This document shows, in pieces, positions 1 to 6,532 of a stretch of 9,397 bases of DNA. Origin of the DNA: JAAXKN01 sp050258415 (GTDB taxonomy: Bacteria; Bacteroidota; Ignavibacteria; Ignavibacteriales; SURF-24); contig JBLMYS010000114.1 of assembly GCA_050258415.1 (NCBI GenBank), positions 1 through 9,397 of the forward strand. The letters are read 5' to 3'. The notes under the pieces were generated by a model, which was not told where the DNA came from, did no database searches, and saw only the letters and a list, made by a program, of their open reading frames with translations. How positions within the stretch are numbered: the stretch's first letter is position 1; the number at the start of each line of letters is the position of its first letter. A program made the translations under genes and the position numbers.

Positions 1-23
1 AATTTTAAGCACTAAGAGGTTAT

Positions 24-1049
24 ATGGGAATATTCGATTTTTTTTCAACAGACATCGCAATTGATTTAGGAACAGCAAATACCTTAATTTATCTCAAAGG
101 CAAAGGTATTGTATTAAATGAACCGTCGATCGTTGCCTATGACAGAAATACAAAGAAAATTATTGCCCTCGGAAACAAGGCCAAGGAAATGCAGGGCAGG
201 GAACACAAGGAAATTCGTGTTACACGCCCTATGCGTGACGGTGTTATAGCAGATTTTGAAATTGCCGAAGGGATGATAAAGGCCTTTATTAAGAAAGTAA
301 GCAACGGTCCCATTTCTTCAAGAAGAATTATCATTGCCGTTCCGAGCGGTGTTACTGAAGTTGAAAAAAGAGCTGTACGCGACAGCGCCGAGCATGCAGG
401 TGCAAAGGAAGTTCATCTGATTGCCGAGCCAATGGCTGCAGCCATTGGCATTGGAATTGACGTTGAGGCTCCGGTTGGGAGCATGATTATTGATATAGGC
501 GGCGGAACAACTGAAATTGCTGTAATTGCTTTATCGGGCATAGTAAACGAGGAATCGATCAGGATTGCCGGCGATGAGATGAATAACGCTATAATGCAGT
601 TCTTTAAGAAAAACCATAATCTCTTAATTGGTGAAAGAACAGCCGAGGCTATAAAGTGTGAGGTTGGCAGCGCAGTCCCTCTCAAAGAGGAGATAACTGT
701 CCAGGTTAAAGGACGCGACCTCGTAGGCGGTGTTCCGAAAACAGCCGAGGTTAGTTCAGTTGAAATCCGCGAAGCCTTGAATGAGAATGTGTCGCAGATA
801 GTTGAAGCTGTAAAGCAGTCCTTGGAGCGTACGCCTCCTGAACTTTCGGCAGATATACTTGACCGCGGCGTAATGATCACTGGCGGTGGAGCGCTTCTTA
901 AAGGCATCGATGAAAGGATCCGCATGGAGACAAATCTCCCGGTTCACGTTGCCGACGATCCTTTGACAGCGGTTGCCCGCGGCGCAGGAAAAACCATTGA
1001 CAATTTAAACAAGTATTCCAAAGTATTTATTCGCAATAGAAGATACTGA
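24..1049 (+). CDS. mreB: Rod-shape-determining protein MreB (bacterial actin)
   Basis: This is the actin-like ATPase that polymerises on the inner face of the cytoplasmic membrane and orients the elongasome during lateral wall synthesis. At 341 aa it has the family's usual length and looks complete. Visible actin-fold motifs are phosphate-1 DLGTANT (residues 14-20), PSGVTEVEKRA (107-117), the AEPMAAAIG segment with the expected catalytic Glu135, phosphate-2 DIGGGTTE (157-164) and the adenosine motif GGGALLKG (287-294). The N-terminus MGIFDFF is short and hydrophobic, consistent with direct membrane binding. The ATG follows AAGAGG (14-19) by four bases. It is the first gene of mreB-mreC-mreD-mrdA-rodA and its TGA overlaps the mreC ATG by one base. 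A promoter would have to lie upstream of the window. The assignment is essentially certain. The closest alternative, the paralogue Mbl, is excluded mainly by the neighbouring mreC and mreD. Confidence 0.98.
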   Translation: MGIFDFFSTDIAIDLGTANTLIYLKGKGIVLNEPSIVAYDRNTKKIIALGNKAKEMQGREHKEIRVTRPMRDGVIADFEIAEGMIKAFIKKVSNGPISSRRIIIAVPSGVTEVEKRAVRDSAEHAGAKEVHLIAEPMAAAIGIGIDVEAPVGSMIIDIGGGTTEIAVIALSGIVNEESIRIAGDEMNNAIMQFFKKNHNLLIGERTAEAIKCEVGSAVPLKEEITVQVKGRDLVGGVPKTAEVSSVEIREALNENVSQIVEAVKQSLERTPPELSADILDRGVMITGGGALLKGIDERIRMETNLPVHVADDPLTAVARGAGKTIDNLNKYSKVFIRNRRY

Positions 1050-1882
1050 TGAAGGGATTCTTTTCCAAATTCTGGTTCGGGTATAAAGAATATATTATAG
1101 TAGTATTACTACTGGTGTTAAGCCTTTCTGTACTTTCGCTGAACAGCAAACCAGGAATAAAAAAGGTTAAAGCCTTTGCTTTCGGAGGGTTTGCTGTTTT
1201 AACTTCCGGTGTTTCCAAAGTAGTAGAACCTTTCAGTACCGCCTTTGAAGTTCAAAACTTGAGGGAGGAGAACGCCCAGCTGATGCTTCAGGTTAACCGC
1301 CTGAGGGAATACGGCATTCAGAACGAGGAGCTCAAAAAGCAGCTGGCCTTAAAAGATTCCTCAAAATACCCTCTGATTTCGGCCAAGGTTGTTTCTAAAT
1401 TTGCATCCACTTCACAGGGAAATTTTATAATCAATGCCGGTGATGACGAGAATGTAAAAGTCGGAATGCCTGTCATTAATAGCCAGGGACTCCTGGGAGT
1501 TATAACTACCGTATCAAAAGACTATTCTATTGTGAGAACTCTCAGGAACCGGGAGCTAAAATTTGCTGTTAAAAACCAGAGAAGCCGTTTTGACGGCGTT
1601 CTTGAGTGGAACGGCAAGGAGCTTACCATTAAGAATGTTCCGAAGACATACGATATGGAGGTGGGCGACAGGATAGTCACTTCCGATTTCAGTACAAAGT
1701 TTCCTCCCTCGATACCGGTGGGAGTTGTAGCCGGAGGCAACAGGGACAAGACAGGAATATTTAATAATATTGTTGTTACTCCCTATGCTGACCTTATGCG
1801 TATTGAACATGTTTTTGTAATTGCTTTTGTGCCTAGCGTTCAAAAGAATAATTTAGAGTTAAATTTAATTAAAAATAACTGA
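1049..1882 (+). CDS. mreC: Rod-shape-determining protein MreC
   Basis: This is a bitopic inner-membrane protein that links MreB to PBP2 and RodA and activates the PBP2-RodA synthase from the periplasmic side. The 277-aa product shows the family layout: a short cytoplasmic N-terminus, one transmembrane helix at about residues 15-31 (IIVVLLLVLSLSVLS), a coiled coil at about 66-102 with heptad-like Leu/Glu spacing, then the two-barrel MreC domain from about 108 to 260. Typical MreC segments include INAGDDENVKVGMPVI (128-143) and GLLGVI (147-152). The start ATG shares its A with the mreB TGA stop (TGATG at 1047-1051). Only a weak purine stretch (AGAAG) precedes it, so translation is probably coupled to mreB by reinitiation. 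The stop overlaps mreD in the same way. Identification is secure from domain layout and context. Confidence 0.96.
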   Translation: MKGFFSKFWFGYKEYIIVVLLLVLSLSVLSLNSKPGIKKVKAFAFGGFAVLTSGVSKVVEPFSTAFEVQNLREENAQLMLQVNRLREYGIQNEELKKQLALKDSSKYPLISAKVVSKFASTSQGNFIINAGDDENVKVGMPVINSQGLLGVITTVSKDYSIVRTLRNRELKFAVKNQRSRFDGVLEWNGKELTIKNVPKTYDMEVGDRIVTSDFSTKFPPSIPVGVVAGGNRDKTGIFNNIVVTPYADLMRIEHVFVIAFVPSVQKNNLELNLIKNN

Positions 1883-2370
1883 TGCGTGCAGACTATTTAA
1901 TTGCAATTTTATTGCTTATCCCGTTAACTATCCTACAGTTGACGGTAATCCCTCTGTTGTCATATAATCAGATCGCTCCTGACCTGGTATTGATCCTCCT
2001 TGTCTATTTCACTTTAAGGATGGGACAGATGCACGGGACGATACTTGGTTTTATTTTTGGCCTGTTCTTCGACCTCGTTTCAGGAGGCATACTTGGAAGC
2101 GCTATGTTTTCAAAGACCCTCAGTGGATTTCTTGCCGGATACTTCTACAATGAAAACAAGGTAGAGCTCAATCTGCATACATTCATGTTTCTGTTTATTG
2201 TACTTGTAATCGGCACAGTGGATTCCGTAACATACTCCTTTTTCGGAGGTGCAGAGACAAGTAACAACATGTTGACGTTGCTACTTGTGCAGGGATTTTT
2301 CCCTGCCATGTATTCATCAGTATTATCGTTACCTATGGTGATATTTCATTCAAGAAAGATATTCGCATGA
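1882..2370 (+). CDS. mreD: Rod-shape-determining protein MreD
   Basis: This is a small polytopic membrane protein of the elongasome and a partner of MreC. The product is 162 aa, normal for the family, and almost entirely hydrophobic, with about five predicted membrane segments (roughly residues 5-25, 32-47, 52-70, 99-120 and 132-155). The recognisable MreD signature is IAPDLVLILLVY near residues 31-42, followed by the Gly-rich GFIFGLFFDLVSGGILG (56-72), which contains the conserved G-x-x-x-G-L-x-x-D-L arrangement. The ATG shares its A with the mreC stop (TGATG at 1880-1884) and there is no Shine-Dalgarno sequence before it, which points to termination-reinitiation. The stop overlaps the mrdA start by four bases (ATGA). 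MreD sequences diverge quickly, so part of the confidence comes from position between mreC and mrdA. Confidence 0.94.
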   Translation: MRADYLIAILLLIPLTILQLTVIPLLSYNQIAPDLVLILLVYFTLRMGQMHGTILGFIFGLFFDLVSGGILGSAMFSKTLSGFLAGYFYNENKVELNLHTFMFLFIVLVIGTVDSVTYSFFGGAETSNNMLTLLLVQGFFPAMYSSVLSLPMVIFHSRKIFA

Positions 2371-4331
2371 CAAGCAGTAGAAAATTTGGGGCCGATGTAA
2401 GGCGAAGTATTTTATACTATGTCCTTGTTTCCTTCTTTGCCGTTTTAGTGCTGCAGCTGTTTAACATGCAGGTCATAAAACACGAGTTTTTTGACGAGAA
2501 ATCGGCTGACAACAGCATTAAAGGAATAATACAGACTCCTTTAAGAGGAGTGTTTTACGACAGGAATTACAAGGTTGTAGTAAACAACAAACCCTCTTAC
2601 ACGCTTCTGATAACCCCGTCTGGTTACAGCAGAAAGCTGAACAATGTAATTGAAACCGTCATTGGCGCTGAGCCGGGTTACATCGATGAAATCCTGGCCG
2701 ATAATGTCCAGTATTCAAAGTATATTCCTATACGTGTTCAAAGGGACGTAAGCTTTCAGGTCATCTCCTGGATTGAAGAAAATAAGGAACAGCTCCCGGG
2801 TGTAAGTTATATTGTGGATATGGAAAGGGAGTACCCGGACAGCATCATGGCTTCCCACATGTTCGGATACACCAAGGAAATCTCTCGCAAACAGCTCGAA
2901 ATGAATAAAGATTATTACGACATGGGGGATTTCGTAGGCAACAATGGCGTTGAAAAGACGTATGAAAAGTACCTCAGGGGCGTTAAGGGCGTAAAATACA
3001 TGCTGGTCGATTCCAGAAGAAAGGAAATAGGACGCTTCAAGGACGGCCTTAACGATAAGGAATCTGTTAAGGGAGACGACCTGGTCTTGACAATCGATGC
3101 CGATGCTCAGAAGGCAGCTGAAAAAGGTTTTAAGGGTCTTAAAGGCGCTCTTGTTGCAATTGAGCCCAAAACGGGTGAAATTCTGGCCTTTGTAAGCTCC
3201 CCGCAGTACGATCTGAATAATTTCACTACTGTTACGCCGAAGGAGATCTGGAGGAACTTAAACAGCGACCCCGATAAACCTCTCTATAACCGTGCGACGC
3301 TTTCAGTTAACCCACCGGGATCTACATTCAAGCCTCTGGCTGCAATCGCAGCCCTGGAGGAAGGTATTATAACTCCGCAGACTGTAATTAACTGCCCGGG
3401 TGGCTTCTATTTCGGAAGATTCTTCAAATGTCACGGAGGTGCGCACGGCCCATTGACAGTTGAACATGCAATTGAAAAATCGTGCAACACTTTCTTCTAC
3501 CAGTTGATATTGAGGATAGGTCTGGACAAATGGTCGGACTATGCTAAGAGGTTCGGCTTCGGTCATAAGACAGGCGTAGACATAAGCGAGGAGAACAGAG
3601 GCATTGTTCCTTCGACCGAATATTATAATAAAAGGTACGGCTCCAACGGCTGGACAAAAGGTTTTATTGTATCTTTAGGTATCGGGCAGGGGGAACTTAG
3701 CGTAACCCCGATGCAGCTTGCGCAGTATGTTTCCTTGATTGCAAACGACGGCAAGTCCTTTAAGCCTCATCTGGTAAAGGGATACGTTGACCCCGAGTCG
3801 AAAAAACTTGTTCCCTTCAAGTTTGACCCGATAGATACCAGGGTAAGCAAAAAAACAATGGACATAGTAAAACACGGCATGTTCCTGGTCGTTAACGGCG
3901 CCGGCACGGCAGGCAATGCAAAGATTCCGGGAATTACGGTTGCAGGAAAAACAGGAACAGCACAGAACCCGCACGGAAAAGACCACGCCTGGTTCATGGG
4001 TTTTGCCCCGTATGAAGATCCTAAGATTGCAGTAGCCGTTTTGGTTGAGAATGCAGGTTTCGGTGCAACCTGGGCAGCCCCGATTGCAAAGAGTGTTATG
4101 CAGGCTTATCTGAATAAATCAACTTTACCACAGAATCAGACTGTATCAAAAGATCAGAATGCACCTAAAGATCAGAATGCCCCTAAAGGACAGACTGTAA
4201 CCAAAGAACAGACTGTTTCGAAAGATCAGAATGAATCTAAAGTTAAAAATACACCCAAAAACCAAACACCAAAGAGCCAAAAAGGATCAAAAGGTGAGGA
4301 GAAGATAGTTGCGGCCTCATACAAGAATTGA
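2367..4331 (+). CDS. mrdA: Penicillin-binding protein 2 (elongasome peptidoglycan DD-transpeptidase)
   Basis: This class B PBP crosslinks new peptidoglycan during cell elongation and works as a pair with RodA. The 654-aa product has a single N-terminal membrane anchor (about residues 13-33), a PBP dimer/pedestal region (about 50-220, including RGVFYDRN at 60-67) and a transpeptidase domain from about 255 to 583. The three penicillin-binding motifs are intact: S-x-x-K at 319-322 with the acyl-enzyme serine S319 (PPGSTFKP), S-x-N at 372-374 (SCN) and K-T-G at 528-530 (AGKTGTAQ). Cys343, Cys355, His356 and His360 cluster between the first two motifs, where PBP2 of some species binds zinc. That role is inference here. 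The unusual part is the tail: residues 587-634 form hexapeptide repeats rich in Lys, Gln, Asn and Asp, after the enzyme fold has ended. The gene overlaps mreD by 4 nt and rodA by 23 nt. Confidence 0.97.
   Translation: MTSSRKFGADVRRSILYYVLVSFFAVLVLQLFNMQVIKHEFFDEKSADNSIKGIIQTPLRGVFYDRNYKVVVNNKPSYTLLITPSGYSRKLNNVIETVIGAEPGYIDEILADNVQYSKYIPIRVQRDVSFQVISWIEENKEQLPGVSYIVDMEREYPDSIMASHMFGYTKEISRKQLEMNKDYYDMGDFVGNNGVEKTYEKYLRGVKGVKYMLVDSRRKEIGRFKDGLNDKESVKGDDLVLTIDADAQKAAEKGFKGLKGALVAIEPKTGEILAFVSSPQYDLNNFTTVTPKEIWRNLNSDPDKPLYNRATLSVNPPGSTFKPLAAIAALEEGIITPQTVINCPGGFYFGRFFKCHGGAHGPLTVEHAIEKSCNTFFYQLILRIGLDKWSDYAKRFGFGHKTGVDISEENRGIVPSTEYYNKRYGSNGWTKGFIVSLGIGQGELSVTPMQLAQYVSLIANDGKSFKPHLVKGYVDPESKKLVPFKFDPIDTRVSKKTMDIVKHGMFLVVNGAGTAGNAKIPGITVAGKTGTAQNPHGKDHAWFMGFAPYEDPKIAVAVLVENAGFGATWAAPIAKSVMQAYLNKSTLPQNQTVSKDQNAPKDQNAPKGQTVTKEQTVSKDQNESKVKNTPKNQTPKSQKGSKGEEKIVAASYKN
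4125..4268 (+). repeat. Degenerate 18-bp tandem repeat encoding the PBP2 C-terminal tail
   Basis: Eight consecutive 18-nt units (144 nt) encode eight hexapeptides, PBP2 residues 587-634. In order they are LPQNQT, VSKDQN, APKDQN, APKGQT, VTKEQT, VSKDQN, ESKVKN and TPKNQT, with consensus x-S/P-K-D-Q-N/T. The two central units are nearly identical at DNA level (AAAGATCAGAATGC followed by ACCT or CCCT), which suggests recent unit duplication. The outer units have drifted. The tail is hydrophilic, lysine-rich and probably disordered, and by PBP2 topology it lies in the periplasm. The array stops about 40 nt before the rodA start codon. Confidence 0.8.
4297..4311 (+). promoter_or_regulatory. Shine-Dalgarno and TTG start codon of rodA
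   Basis: AGGAG at 4297-4301, inside GGTGAGGAG, lies seven bases before TTG at 4309-4311. In the rodA frame a TAG stop sits at 4306-4308, immediately before that TTG, so no start further upstream is possible. The first in-frame ATG comes only at residue 112 (SMQPSE), after several membrane helices. TTG is therefore the only credible initiator. The site lies inside the mrdA coding region, so rodA translation is probably coupled to mrdA. Confidence 0.85.
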
Positions 4332-5556
4332 TTATCAGTTAGAAGATAAGTTTGATGTAATACTCTTCCTGGCGGTATTTTTACTGACGGGAATTGGACT
4401 GGTTGCCATATACAGCGCGACTTTGCATAACCCGTCGGCAAGAGGCAACTTTAATAAGCAGCTCTTCTGGGTTGGTGTTTCAACTGCCATATTTTTTATT
4501 ACCTATTATGCTTCGCCCAGAACCTTTAACCTTGTGTCGGTTCCATCATATATCTTTACTGTCCTGCTCCTGGTAGCGGTTCTTGTAATAGGTAAAAGGG
4601 TATACGGACAGAAGTGCTGGATTGACATTGGTCCTTTCAGCATGCAGCCCTCGGAGTTTGCAAAAGTGGGCACAATCCTGTTCCTTTCGATGTTTTTAAG
4701 CCGTGAAAAGACAAATATTGAATCCATTGGCAGTATATTAGCAGGTTTTGCCATAGGTTTTATGCCGGTTGTATTGATTCTCCTGGAGCCGGATATGGGA
4801 ACCTCACTTGTTTTTATTTCTCTAACGGTTGTGCTCATGTTCTGGAAGGGGATAAGCTTATTCGGGCTATTTACGATGATTTCCCCGGGGCTTGCGGTCT
4901 TTTCCTCAATGTTCGGAACGGTACCATTTGTAATATGCCTCGTTGCAGTTTTGGCGGGACTTTTCTTTTTCAAGAAGAAGCTGATCATAAGCGGGGCTAT
5001 TTTTGCGATGAATCTTTCCGCCGGATTCATGTTCAATATTGCCTTTAAGTACTTAAGTCCTCACCAGAAGCAGTTGATAGAAACGTTTGTGGATCCAAAC
5101 AGTGATCCTCTTGGCGCCGGCTATAACGCAATTCAGGCTAAAGTTGCAATCGGTTCTGGCGGTCTACTGGGCAAGGGATACCTTATGGGAAACCAGACTC
5201 AGCTGAGGTTTATCCCGGAGCAATGGACAGATTTTATTTTCTGTGTTATCGGAGAAGAGTTCGGCCTGATAGGAAGCCTCATTGTTGTAAGCCTTTTCTT
5301 CTTCCTTTTCTTCAGGCTTCTAAAGATAGCTGCACAGGCAAGAGAGAAAAACGAGTTTAACAGCCTGGTAACAGTTGGCACGCTGGCCATGCTCTTTACC
5401 CATTTCGCAATTAACATCGGCATGACAGTTGGCCTAATGCCTATCATCGGCGTTCCGCTCCCTTTCCTAAGCTATGGCGGAAGCTCTCTTATGTCGAATA
5501 TGTTCCTTGTTGGAATTGTAGCCAATATATATAAAAACAGAAAGCAGTATACCTGA
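4309..5556 (+). CDS. rodA: Peptidoglycan glycosyltransferase RodA (SEDS family)
   Basis: This integral membrane enzyme polymerises lipid II into glycan strands for elongation, with PBP2 as its crosslinking partner. The product is 415 aa with about ten membrane helices. SEDS signatures seen are Q-P-S-E-F-A-K (113-119), LEPDMGTSLVF (159-169), DPLGAGYNAIQAKVAIGSGG (266-285), FIPEQWTDFIF (301-311) with EEFGLIG (316-322), and PLPFLSYGGSSL (383-394). Asp266, in the DPLGAGY loop, corresponds to the acidic residue considered catalytic in RodA; I infer this from motif position. The family also includes FtsW and SpoVE, but adjacency to mrdA and mreBCD decides for RodA. Initiation is at TTG, with the gene overlapping mrdA by 23 nt. 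The end is TGA, followed 26 nt later by pyrF. Confidence 0.96.
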   Translation: MRPHTRIDYQLEDKFDVILFLAVFLLTGIGLVAIYSATLHNPSARGNFNKQLFWVGVSTAIFFITYYASPRTFNLVSVPSYIFTVLLLVAVLVIGKRVYGQKCWIDIGPFSMQPSEFAKVGTILFLSMFLSREKTNIESIGSILAGFAIGFMPVVLILLEPDMGTSLVFISLTVVLMFWKGISLFGLFTMISPGLAVFSSMFGTVPFVICLVAVLAGLFFFKKKLIISGAIFAMNLSAGFMFNIAFKYLSPHQKQLIETFVDPNSDPLGAGYNAIQAKVAIGSGGLLGKGYLMGNQTQLRFIPEQWTDFIFCVIGEEFGLIGSLIVVSLFFFLFFRLLKIAAQAREKNEFNSLVTVGTLAMLFTHFAINIGMTVGLMPIIGVPLPFLSYGGSSLMSNMFLVGIVANIYKNRKQYT

Positions 5557-5582
5557 TAATTCAAAATAAACCCGGTTTTAAC

Positions 5583-6398
5583 ATGACTGCACAGGAAAAA
5601 CTTAAAAAAAAGCTAAGTGAAGGGAAGCATATTACGGTAGGACTCGACACCGACGTAAAGAAAATCCCTCAGCACCTCTTAAGTGAAAAAGATCCGGTTC
5701 TGAAGTTTAACGAGATCATTATTGAAAATACGAGCGAATTTGCCTCATCCTATAAGCTTAACCTGGCATTTTATGAAAAAGAAGGAAGCCGCGGTCTTGA
5801 GCTCATGCAGAAGACGATGGAGGCCATCCCTGATGACATACTCATAATAGGGGATGCAAAAAGAGGTGATATAGGAAACACAAGCCTCATGTACGCCAAG
5901 AGCATATTCGAACACTTTAAGTTTGATGCCGTAACACTTCACCCGTATATGGGTTTTGACTCAGTTGAGCCTTTTCTTCAGTATGAAGACCGCTTAAGTT
6001 TCATGCTGGCGCTCACCTCAAATCCCGGGTCAAAGGATTTTGAAAAACTGGAGCTTAAAGACGGGCGCTACCTCTATCAGGAAGTGATCTCAAAGGTAAA
6101 AGAGTGGAACATAAAAGGCAACTGCGGCATAGTTTTCGGTGCAACAAATGAGAAAGAGCTCTCAGAGAACGTCGCTTCATTTGATGACCTCACGGTGCTC
6201 CTTCCGGGCATTGGCGCCCAGGGGGGAAGCCTGGCGGATGTTGTAAAAGCCTTTAAGGAAAGCAAAAAAGAAAAGTTCCTCATAAATGTAAGCCGCGGGC
6301 TCCTCTACAAGGATCAAAGCCGCGATTTCCACGAAGCCACAAGGCAGGAGATAATATCCTTAAATAAAAAAGTTAATGAAATCCTTTCCGGACAGTGA
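5583..6398 (+). CDS. pyrF: Orotidine 5'-phosphate decarboxylase (long, type 2 form)
   Basis: This cytoplasmic enzyme decarboxylates OMP to UMP, the last step of de novo pyrimidine synthesis. The 271-aa product is longer than the roughly 230-240-aa E. coli type and matches the second OMP decarboxylase subfamily (TIGR02127-like). Active-site landmarks are GLDTD (20-24), Lys58 in YKLNLAFYE, the catalytic D-A-K-R-G-D at 91-96 with Asp91, Lys93 and Asp96, HPYMG (120-124), the SNPGS segment (146-150), and the phosphate-binding PGIGAQGG (208-215) and SRG (237-239). The ATG has no evident Shine-Dalgarno sequence; the 26 nt after the rodA stop are AT-rich with a CCCGG. No terminator or clear promoter separates it from rodA, and a strong terminator follows it, so it is probably the last gene of the elongasome operon. 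The identification is secure. Confidence 0.96.
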   Translation: MTAQEKLKKKLSEGKHITVGLDTDVKKIPQHLLSEKDPVLKFNEIIIENTSEFASSYKLNLAFYEKEGSRGLELMQKTMEAIPDDILIIGDAKRGDIGNTSLMYAKSIFEHFKFDAVTLHPYMGFDSVEPFLQYEDRLSFMLALTSNPGSKDFEKLELKDGRYLYQEVISKVKEWNIKGNCGIVFGATNEKELSENVASFDDLTVLLPGIGAQGGSLADVVKAFKESKKEKFLINVSRGLLYKDQSRDFHEATRQEIISLNKKVNEILSGQ

Positions 6399-6406
6399 TC
6401 TTTAAT

Positions 6407-6440
6407 AAATAAAAAATGAGCTTCGGCTCATTTTTTATTT
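6407..6440 (+). terminator. Rho-independent terminator after pyrF
   Basis: A perfect 15-bp inverted repeat has left arm AAATAAAAAATGAGC (6407-6421), loop TTCG (6422-6425) and right arm GCTCATTTTTTATTT (6426-6440). The loop is closed by C-G, giving the very stable C(UUCG)G tetraloop. A-tracts on the left and T-tracts on the right allow it to work on both strands. It begins nine bases after the pyrF stop and marks the end of the mre-mrd-pyrF transcript. Confidence 0.93.
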
Positions 6441-6467
6441 GTACAACTAGATATTAGAAAATAAATT
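6439..6467 (+). promoter_or_regulatory. Candidate promoter for the DUF2851 gene
   Basis: TTGTAC (6439-6444) and TAAATT (6462-6467) are separated by 17 bases, matching a sigma-70-like layout with imperfect hexamers. Transcription would start near 6474, in an AT-rich stretch, leaving a leader of about 60 nt. The -35 overlaps the right end of the terminator. A new promoter is expected here because transcription should stop at that terminator. This region is so AT-rich that other -10 choices (TATATT, TATTAT nearby) are equally possible. Confidence 0.3.
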
Positions 6468-6532
6468 TATATATTATATAGTCTCAGGTTCTCATATATC
6501 ATCCGTATCGATCATAAAATTGAGGATATCAT

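Noticed and set aside
413..925. A 170-codon open frame on the minus strand inside mreB
   Set aside because: It is antisense to a strongly conserved gene, has no recognisable domain or start signal, and arises from mreB codon bias.
4125..4268. The 18-bp repeats as a CRISPR array or mobile-element end
   Set aside because: The units are contiguous with no spacers, stay in frame inside mrdA and keep a hexapeptide pattern, so they are coding repeats.
4294..4308. GTG at 4294 as a possible rodA start
   Set aside because: It is in the rodA frame but reaches TAG at 4306 after four codons, so it cannot initiate RodA.
4506..5036. A 176-codon open frame on the minus strand inside rodA
   Set aside because: It is a shadow of the hydrophobic rodA coding sequence; the product is unlike any family I know and no ribosome site precedes it.
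6407..6440. The hairpin after pyrF as a mobile-element inverted repeat
   Set aside because: The arms are A and T tracts around a UUCG loop placed nine bases after a stop codon, the standard form of an intrinsic terminator; no transposase or target duplication is present.
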